A stretch of 19,856 nt of DNA from CAJXCL01 sp036011265 (GTDB lineage: Bacteria > Nitrospinota > Nitrospinia > CAJXCL01), in the NCBI GenBank assembly GCA_036011265.1, contig DASCNB010000090.1:1-19856 (forward strand), read 5' to 3'. Below, in pieces: positions 14,230-19,856 of the stretch. Both the position numbers and the translations under genes were made by a program. Position 1 is the stretch's first letter, and every line of letters begins with the position of its first letter. A model generated the notes under the pieces. It was not told the DNA's origin. It made no database searches and saw only the letters and a program-made list of their open reading frames with translations.

Positions 14230-17222
14230 TGCCGACAGACCATACCGAAAAAGCCTTTGAAATCGCTATTAAAGAACATCTCCTTGATAATGGCGGTTAT
14301 GAAAAGGGGGATAAAGATAAATTCGACCCCAAACGGTCTCTTGATCCTATCCAGGTGCTATCCTTTGTTCAAAAAACCCAGCCAAAGGAATGGGTTTATC
14401 TGAAAAACCTCCAGAAAGATAAAGCGGAAGAAACTTTGCTCGATGATCTCTGCAGGGCTCTTGATTCGGAACATGAAGGATGTCTTAAAGTCCTAAGACA
14501 TGGATTCAAGTGTTTTGGAAAATCATTTAGAGTCGCTTACTTTGCCCCTGCAAGCGGACTTAACCCGGATATCCAAAAACTATATGAACAAAACAGGCTG
14601 ACCATTACAAGGCAACTTAAATACAGCGATAAACATAATAATACTATCGATTTAGTGATAAGTCTGAACGGGTTACCTGTCGTCACGGCAGAGTTGAAAA
14701 ACCCGATGACCGGACAGACCTGGAAGAATGCCATTCACCAGTACAAGAATGACAGAGACCCGAAAGACCTGATTTTTCATTTCAAAAAAAGGACGCTCGT
14801 TCACTTTGTCGTTGACCCGGATGAGGTCTATATGACGACCCAACTCAAAGGCAAGTCCACATATTTTCTGCCTTTTAATATGGGTAACAATAACGGGAGG
14901 GGCAACCCGGAAGCACCAGGGAAGCATAAAACCTGGTATCTCTGGGAGCAAATCTGGCAAAAGGACAGCATACTTGATATCCTTTCCCGTTTTATCCACC
15001 TTGAGGTTGTTGAGAAGAAGATAAACGGGAAAAAGATTAAAAAAGAAACCATGATTTTCCCGCGTTACCATCAGCTTGACTCGGTCCGCAAGCTTGTAGG
15101 GCGCTCACGAAATAAGGGAGTGGGGAGTAATTACTTAATTCAACATTCTGCGGGAAGTGGAAAGAGCAACTCCATCGGGTGGGTGGCCCACCGGCTTGCT
15201 ACTTTATACAATAAAGCGGACGAGAAGGTCTTTGATTCGGTGATTATCGTAACGGACAGGATTGTGCTTGATCAACAGCTTCAGAATACGATTTACCAGT
15301 TCGAGCATAAGGCGGGTGTTGTTCAAAAAATAGACGAAGACTCAACCCAGCTTGCTGAGGCCATTTCCACCGGGGTTCCCATTATTATTACCACCCTGCA
15401 GAAATTTCCTTTTGCCAATGAAAAAATATCCCAACTTCCAAAGCGGAAGTACGCGGTGATTGTGGATGAAGCGCACAGTTCCCAGGGAGGAGAAACGGCA
15501 ACATCTTTAACTGATCTTCTTGCAAGCGCGTTTATAAAAGAGGAAGTGGAAAAGATCATTGAAGAAGAAAATTTGAAGGAGGATGAGAAGGAACTTTATC
15601 GGTCTATGCTTAAGCGAGGGCGTCAACCCAATATCAGTTTCTTTGCTTTCACCGCTACTCCGAAATACAAAACGCTGGAGGTCTTCGGGCAACCGGGGGC
15701 AGATGAAAAGCCGGAAGCATTTCATCATTACAGCATGAAACAGGCTATAGAGGAAGGTTTTATCCTGGACGTGCTGAAGCACTATACAACTTATAAAACC
15801 TACTTTCGGCTTGTTAAATCAATTGAAGATGATCCCAGGGTGGATAAGAAAAAGGCGGCCAGGGCGCTCGCGCGATTTTTAAGCCTGCATCCGCATAATA
15901 TTGCTCAGAAAACCGAGGTAATGATTGAACATTTCAGAAAATTTACTCGATTTAAAATCGGCGGCAGGGCAAAAGCGATGGTGGTGACTTCATCACGGCT
16001 TAGTGCCGTAAAATACAAACAGGCATTTGATAAATACATCTCGGATAAAAAGTATAAAGGCATCAAAACGATTGTTGCCTTTTCAGGGAAAGTCATTGAC
16101 CCCGATCTGCCTGACATTGAATATACTGAAGTGGGAATGAATAAGGGTATTAAAGAAAAGGAACTCCCTGAAAGATTTTCCACAGACGAATACCAAGTCC
16201 TTATTGTGGCGGATAAATACCAGACAGGTTTTGATCAGCCGCTTCTTCATACTATGTATGTGGATAAACGATTATCGGGAATACAAGCGGTCCAGACATT
16301 ATCACGTCTCAACCGGACCTGTGCAGGAAAAGAGAATACTTTTGTGCTTGATTTTGTAAATGATACGGAGGAAATTCTTGAATCTTTTAAGCCTTACTAT
16401 GAACAAACGGTTGTAGGTGAAAGAGCGGAGGCCAAACAGTTATATGAACTGCAGGCCCGTATGGATGGATACCATATATATTTTAATACTGAAGTGGAAG
16501 AATTTAGCAGAGTGTTCTACAAACCAAGAAAAAAGCAAAACCCTTCCGATCATGCAAAGATGAACGCCTGCATTGATCCCGCTGTAAGCAGATTCAAAGA
16601 CTGCGAGGAGGAGCAGCAGGAAGAGTTTAGAAAAGTTCTTATTGCTTACCGGAACCTGTATGCTTTCCTTTCCCAGGTAATTCCTTTTCATGATACGGAC
16701 CTGGAAAAACTCTATTCCTATACAAGATTTTTACTAACGAAGCTTCCAAAAAGAGGTAGTGGCCCTGTATATAGCTTTAATGATGAAGTGGAACTAAAGT
16801 ACTATCGGATCGAAAAAATCAGTGAAGGGGCCATAGAATATGAATCCAGTGGTGAAGTATCCGGCCCGGTGGATGTAGGTACAGGTATAGAGCGTGGCGA
16901 GAAGATCGACCTTTCGCAGCTTATTGATATTATCAATGACCGGTTTGGGACTAACTTTAAACCGGCGGACCAACTGTTTTTTGACTCTATAACAGAAGAC
17001 GCTATTAATGATCCGGAACTACAGCAAGCTGCTAAAGCAAATACGTTAGAAAACTTTGGTTATGTATTCAGGAAAACTCTTGAGGGATTGTTTATTGATC
17101 GCATGGAGCAAAACGAAGATATCACAGCAAAATTTATGAACGACAAAGAATTTCAAACACTGGTTGGAAAACACCTCATGAAACAGGTCTATGATCAGAT
17201 ACGCTCTGAAAATCCAGCTTAA
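14229..17222 (+). CDS. hsdR: Type I restriction endonuclease subunit R
   Basis: 997 residues, a normal HsdR length. The N-terminal PD-(D/E)xK nuclease is seen as Asp141 (TIDLVISLNG), Glu155-x-Lys157 (VVTAELKNP) and Gln171 (AIHQYKND). The helicase motor follows: Walker A in QHSAGSGKS (Lys312), motif Ia-like IIVTDRIVLDQQL, DEAH box VDEAHSSQGG (Asp413-His416), motif III FTATP, and later YQTGFDQP with QTLSRLNRT (motifs V and VI). All catalytic residues are present. A C-terminal helical region should bind HsdM. The enzyme translocates and cuts unmodified DNA. Start ATG overlaps the hsdS stop by one base, so expression is coupled. The stop is 430 bp before the next gene, with the right inverted repeat between. 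Confidence 0.95.
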   Translation: MPTDHTEKAFEIAIKEHLLDNGGYEKGDKDKFDPKRSLDPIQVLSFVQKTQPKEWVYLKNLQKDKAEETLLDDLCRALDSEHEGCLKVLRHGFKCFGKSFRVAYFAPASGLNPDIQKLYEQNRLTITRQLKYSDKHNNTIDLVISLNGLPVVTAELKNPMTGQTWKNAIHQYKNDRDPKDLIFHFKKRTLVHFVVDPDEVYMTTQLKGKSTYFLPFNMGNNNGRGNPEAPGKHKTWYLWEQIWQKDSILDILSRFIHLEVVEKKINGKKIKKETMIFPRYHQLDSVRKLVGRSRNKGVGSNYLIQHSAGSGKSNSIGWVAHRLATLYNKADEKVFDSVIIVTDRIVLDQQLQNTIYQFEHKAGVVQKIDEDSTQLAEAISTGVPIIITTLQKFPFANEKISQLPKRKYAVIVDEAHSSQGGETATSLTDLLASAFIKEEVEKIIEEENLKEDEKELYRSMLKRGRQPNISFFAFTATPKYKTLEVFGQPGADEKPEAFHHYSMKQAIEEGFILDVLKHYTTYKTYFRLVKSIEDDPRVDKKKAARALARFLSLHPHNIAQKTEVMIEHFRKFTRFKIGGRAKAMVVTSSRLSAVKYKQAFDKYISDKKYKGIKTIVAFSGKVIDPDLPDIEYTEVGMNKGIKEKELPERFSTDEYQVLIVADKYQTGFDQPLLHTMYVDKRLSGIQAVQTLSRLNRTCAGKENTFVLDFVNDTEEILESFKPYYEQTVVGERAEAKQLYELQARMDGYHIYFNTEVEEFSRVFYKPRKKQNPSDHAKMNACIDPAVSRFKDCEEEQQEEFRKVLIAYRNLYAFLSQVIPFHDTDLEKLYSYTRFLLTKLPKRGSGPVYSFNDEVELKYYRIEKISEGAIEYESSGEVSGPVDVGTGIERGEKIDLSQLIDIINDRFGTNFKPADQLFFDSITEDAINDPELQQAAKANTLENFGYVFRKTLEGLFIDRMEQNEDITAKFMNDKEFQTLVGKHLMKQVYDQIRSENPA

Positions 17223-17671
17223 TAATTTTATGTATGAATGTAACATTCCAAAAAATCGGATCAAACCCTTCTTTGACTTCATTGAGATGCAGTAGTTAGA
17301 ACTCAGGAATGTAGGGATCAGCCCTTCGACTTTGCTCGGGACAAGCTGTCAGGGGGCGGGGAAAAGCAGAGGCAGAAGCAACACACCCCGAAGACGAAGT
17401 CGCCACACGATGAACCAGTATAAACCCCTCTCAAGAGGGGATTACAACCTTTCCCAATTTTCTTCTTCATGTCTTTTTGGTATAAACCAACCAAGATTCG
17501 CCCTCAGAAGAATACCTATGAAGACTTGAATTCGTGTGTTTCGCCCCGCTAAGCGTGGTTTCGTGGCAAAAATCAACCGCTGGAAGCATGTCCGAAAACA
17601 TTAAAAATTGACTAAAGAAATCTGTTCTGATAAACTTAGCTAAATACTAATTGGAAAGGACTGAAAAAAAT
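17223..17671. repeat. Intergenic region holding right copy of the inverted island-flanking repeat
   Basis: No convincing gene. Bases 17319-17345 (CAGCCCTTCGACTTTGCTCG at the start) and 17381-17429 are inverse copies of 7274-7300 and 7211-7259, separated here by a ~35-base insertion. A small hairpin CCCCTC/GAGGGG lies at 17425-17440. An open frame across 17332-17529 merely translates the repeat. The rest, to 17600, shows nothing I recognise. Confidence 0.7.
17608..17636 (+). promoter_or_regulatory. Sigma-70-type promoter
   Basis: TTGACT (17608-17613), a 17-base spacer, then TAAACT (17631-17636). Both boxes are close to consensus and spacing is ideal. It lies 36 bases before the ATG of the zinc-ribbon gene, whose Shine-Dalgarno AAAGGA is at 17655-17660. 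Confidence 0.6.
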
Positions 17672-18088
17672 ATGACTAATAAATATAAGGTGGGCGGGGA
17701 TGTTGATGCGTGGTGTACTAAATGTAAATTGGTGTTAGCCCATTCCATTATCGGCTTGCTTGATGAGTTACCTAAAAAAGTGAAATGTAATACCTGCGGC
17801 GGACGACACAATTACCGGTTAGAACCGGCTAAGAAGAGTGCCACGAAGACTAGAAAAACAAATAAGGAAGCAAAACTTAGAACATCAAATTTAGAAATCT
17901 ATGAGTCGCATTTAAAGGGTTTTGATCTTTCCAAGGCGACAAGTTATAAAATGGAAGGCAGTTTTTCTCAGGATGAAGTTATAGATCATCCCTTTTTTGG
18001 AACGGGGATTGTTGTATCCATAGTTAATGATAAAAAAATAGAAATTATATTTAAAGAAGGCCCCAAACTTCTGGTCCAAAACTATTGA
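17672..18088 (+). CDS. Zinc-ribbon protein with tudor-like C-terminus
   Basis: 138 residues from the ATG at 17672, preceded by AAAGGA at 17655-17660 and a good promoter; a TTG 21 bases upstream overlaps that site and is rejected. The N-terminal half has a four-Cys zinc ribbon: WCTKC (Cys15, Cys18) and CNTCGGRHNYR (Cys39, Cys42). A basic Lys/Thr/Arg linker (KKSATKTRKTNKEAK) follows. The end, HPFFGTGIVVSIVNDKKIEI and on to VQNY, resembles the small tudor/CarD-like barrel found at the C-terminus of UvrD-type helicases. I have seen this arrangement among uncharacterised bacterial proteins; nucleic-acid or polymerase binding is likely but unproven. It is monocistronic, just outside the right repeat of the restriction island. 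Confidence 0.75.
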   Translation: MTNKYKVGGDVDAWCTKCKLVLAHSIIGLLDELPKKVKCNTCGGRHNYRLEPAKKSATKTRKTNKEAKLRTSNLEIYESHLKGFDLSKATSYKMEGSFSQDEVIDHPFFGTGIVVSIVNDKKIEIIFKEGPKLLVQNY

Positions 18089-18098
18089 GCCCCTGTCT

Positions 18099-18118
18099 AT
18101 CGACATAAGGTTGTCGAT
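18099..18118. other. Small hairpin after zinc-ribbon gene
   Basis: ATCGACA (18099-18105) and TGTCGAT (18112-18118) pair perfectly around six bases, 11 bases after the stop codon. No T-run follows at once, so it is not a clear terminator. Confidence 0.4.
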
Positions 18119-18203
18119 CTTCCTGACAAAAATTTTTCAAAGAAATATTCTTTTTTTAGTCTCGTCTTCTCAAGTTTCAATATCTCGTAACTATATTGTG
18201 TCA

Positions 18204-18620
18204 TCACATTATGTGAGAATCCGGGTACTTTCGGATTTTTTTGGATTTCTTTAATTTCTTAAAAAGCGAATATTCCTCTTCAGCCTCTTTTTTTCGCCCC
18301 AACTTTTCATATACAAACCCAAGGCTATAATGGGGATCCGGAAAGTCCGGGTCTAATTCGATAGCTTTTTTATGCACTTTAATGGCCTTTTCATGCATAT
18401 TTTTTAATGTGTACATCCCGCCAAGGGCATAGTACGCAAAGGCATTTTTCGGCTCACTTTTTATGGCCTTTTTATAAGCGGATATAGCCAGATCATATTG
18501 TTGTTCTTTTGTAAATTTAATGCCATCTTTTATATATTCTGAAGCTGTCTTTTCCTGATCATTACATGATAATAAAAAGCATAACAGAATGAAAAAATAT
18601 GGTTTTATTAAAGAACTCAT
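18204..18620 (-). CDS. TPR-repeat lipoprotein
   Basis: 138 residues from the ATG at 18620, with AGGA three bases before it; an upstream in-frame ATG would lie inside the helicase gene and give a non-signal N-terminus. The start opens on a lipoprotein signal (SLIKPYFFILLCFLLSC; lipobox LLSC, lipid Cys19). Three tetratricopeptide repeats follow: ASEYIKDGIKFTKEQQYDLA to PKN, AFAYYALGGMYTLKNMHEKA to PDF, and PDPHYSLGFVYEKLGRKKEA. The tail is very basic (KKLKKSKKIRKY). TPR domains are protein-protein scaffolds; the partner is unknown. It starts 4 bp after the helicase stop and is surely in the same operon. A plus-strand terminator-like hairpin lies inside its last codons. Confidence 0.85.
   Translation of the reverse strand: MSSLIKPYFFILLCFLLSCNDQEKTASEYIKDGIKFTKEQQYDLAISAYKKAIKSEPKNAFAYYALGGMYTLKNMHEKAIKVHKKAIELDPDFPDPHYSLGFVYEKLGRKKEAEEEYSLFKKLKKSKKIRKYPDSHIM
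18218..18242 (+). terminator. Plus-strand terminator inside the TPR gene's 3' end
   Basis: AATCCG (18218-18223) pairs with CGGATT (18232-18237) around eight bases and runs into seven T (18236-18242). It would end the zinc-ribbon transcript 130 bp past its stop, in the antisense of the TPR gene's last codons. Confidence 0.5.
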
Positions 18621-18624
18621 ATTC

Positions 18625-19856
18625 CTACTTTCTGGTTTTTCTGACCTTTGAAAAAAGCGGTCCCTGTCCCCTTTTCCGTTTTTTGAAATGAGACAATAAA
18701 ATCTCTGCATCATGAAAAGAAAGGGTTAAAAAAGAGAACCTGTCCAGTATCTGAATGTCCCGGACATTCCCACTTTTTACCCCGCATTTATCCCTAATAA
18801 AATCTATCAGCTTTTTACGGGTCAATCCGTCATTTTTTCCCTGTTTCATAAAAAGGCGTGTTTTTCCTTTTTTGTCAACAACGGCATCCGCTATTTCCGT
18901 ATAACTCCTTTCATCCAACACATCCTGAAAGGAATATTGAAGGAGGGCCGCCACCATGTTCTCCGGTTTAATATCCTGTAAAAGCTCTTTGGACATTTCC
19001 AGGAATTCAGTCCTGAGGTCTTTTTTTACAATTCCCTCGAGGTCTGTTCTAATCCTTGTTTTTTTGGTTTTAATAACGTCTTTGACCTTGGGTAATTTTG
19101 CTTTACGGATGTCCGTTTTAGCCCCTCTTTGTATAAATTGTAGTTTCCTATATTCTTCCGGTGTTATAAAGGTAATCGCATTTCCCTCTTTTCCAGCTCT
19201 ACCCGTTCGGCCTATTCTGTGAATATACGACTCCGGGTCCTGGGGAAGAGAAAAATTGATGACATGGGTAAGGTCTTGCACGTCTAATCCCCTTGCGGCC
19301 ACGTCTGTTGCCACCAGAATATTAATAAGACGTTTTTTGAACTTGTTCAATATCTTTTCCCTCTGTCCCTGAGACAGATCTCCATGCAAAGCGTCCGCGT
19401 CATAACCGCGTTCTCCCAGATGGTTGGCTATCGTATCGGTGTCAATTTTCGTCCTGCAAAAGACAAGGCCATAAAACTCTTCTTCAATGTCTATAATTCT
19501 GCATAGGGCCTCGAATTTATCCGAGGGAGAAACTTCAAAGTAGATCTGGTCCGTTTGCCTTATGGTAAGCTGACCCTTGCTCACCTTGAAGACATCATGA
19601 TCCCCCATATATTTTTTAGAGATTTGCCTTATCTCGTGGGGCATAGTGGCTGAAAAGAGAAGGGTCCGCCTATCGGGCCCTGCGCTTTTCATGATTTCTG
19701 TCACATCTTCCAGAAATCCCATATTGAGCATTTCGTCAGCTTCATCCAAAACCAGAAAAGATATCTTACCGAGCTTCAAAGTGCGTCGCCGCAAATGGTC
19801 CAATATCCTGCCCGGAGTTCCCACAACGATATCGACCCCTTTTTTCAAACTTCTTA
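18625..19856 (-). CDS. deaD: DEAD-box RNA helicase with DbpA-type C-terminus, 5' end cut by window
   Basis: The frame is open to the window edge, so the N-terminus (Q motif, Walker A) is missing; about 410 residues are visible. Motifs in order: VGTPGR (Ib), VLDEADEML (II), FSATMP (III), VFCRTK (IV), VATDVAARGLDV (V) and HRIGRTGRAGKEG (VI). After the helicase core come a charged linker and a C-terminal RNA-binding domain of DbpA type (RLFMKQGKNDGLTRKKLIDF to IQILDRFSFLTLSF), then a basic tail. The combination is that of DeaD/CsdA-type helicases, which unwind RNA in ribosome assembly and cold adaptation. DbpA and other paralogues share the layout, so the exact name is tentative. The TPR lipoprotein follows four bases after the stop. 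Confidence 0.9.
   Translation of the reverse strand, partial: RSLKKGVDIVVGTPGRILDHLRRRTLKLGKISFLVLDEADEMLNMGFLEDVTEIMKSAGPDRRTLLFSATMPHEIRQISKKYMGDHDVFKVSKGQLTIRQTDQIYFEVSPSDKFEALCRIIDIEEEFYGLVFCRTKIDTDTIANHLGERGYDADALHGDLSQGQREKILNKFKKRLINILVATDVAARGLDVQDLTHVINFSLPQDPESYIHRIGRTGRAGKEGNAITFITPEEYRKLQFIQRGAKTDIRKAKLPKVKDVIKTKKTRIRTDLEGIVKKDLRTEFLEMSKELLQDIKPENMVAALLQYSFQDVLDERSYTEIADAVVDKKGKTRLFMKQGKNDGLTRKKLIDFIRDKCGVKSGNVRDIQILDRFSFLTLSFHDAEILLSHFKKRKRGQGPLFSKVRKTRK

Noticed and set aside
14673..15071. Open frame antisense to hsdR
   Set aside because: It shadows the HsdR nuclease region, with composition explained by the sense codons.
17332..17529. Small plus-strand frame after hsdR
   Set aside because: It is a translation of the interspersed repeat (inverse copy at 7211-7300) and has no ribosome binding site.

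Overview
The window is about 19.9 kb of AT-rich DNA from a Gram-negative-type bacterium: it encodes exported c-type cytochromes, periplasmic thioredoxins and a lipoprotein. No ribosomal or other phylogenetic marker is visible, so I do not assign a phylum.

Left part (1-5850): the tail of an RDD membrane protein converges on a minus-strand cluster of exported redox and cysteine-rich proteins. In transcription order these are a small Cys-rich secreted protein, a CYCxC (PCYCGC-type) membrane-anchored protein, a di-haem cytochrome c fused to two PDZ domains, a TlpA/ResA-like thioredoxin translationally coupled to it (ATGA overlap), and a DUF255/SSP411-type thioredoxin-fold protein. Together they suggest a periplasmic thiol/haem/metal redox module. 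The exact substrate is unknown.

Middle (5850-8500): an accessory zone with a small hypothetical gene, an intact ORF6N-domain gene, a second ORF6N gene cut near its start by an in-frame TGA, a degenerate third ORF6N fragment, a 101-bp direct repeat flanking these, the relic tail of a GIY-YIG gene, and several copies of interspersed intergenic repeats. All three ORF6N copies carry a perfect palindrome at the same codons, with sequence differences that keep the pairing.

Right-centre (8560-17220): a type I restriction-modification locus on the plus strand, in the order GIY-YIG nuclease (with a RAMA/DUF4357-like tail), hsdM, fic (AMPylase with inhibitory motif and C-terminal winged helix), a regular array of 28-bp inverted repeats, hsdS, hsdR. 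The hsdS and hsdR genes overlap by one base. A pair of inverted intergenic repeats (about 7211-7300 and 17319-17429) brackets this island and the broken ORF6N genes. The likely function is defence against foreign DNA. Fic may act as a second-line toxin or as a regulator, and the ORF6N proteins may be DNA-binding regulators (inference).

Right end (17600-19856): a plus-strand zinc-ribbon/tudor-like protein with a good sigma-70-type promoter converges on a minus-strand pair, a DEAD-box RNA helicase with a DbpA-type RNA-binding tail (cut by the window edge) followed 4 bases later by a TPR lipoprotein.

Most unusual features: the palindromes inside the ORF6N coding regions, the phased operator-like array between fic and hsdS that shares a core hexamer pattern with them, and the cytochrome c-PDZ fusion.
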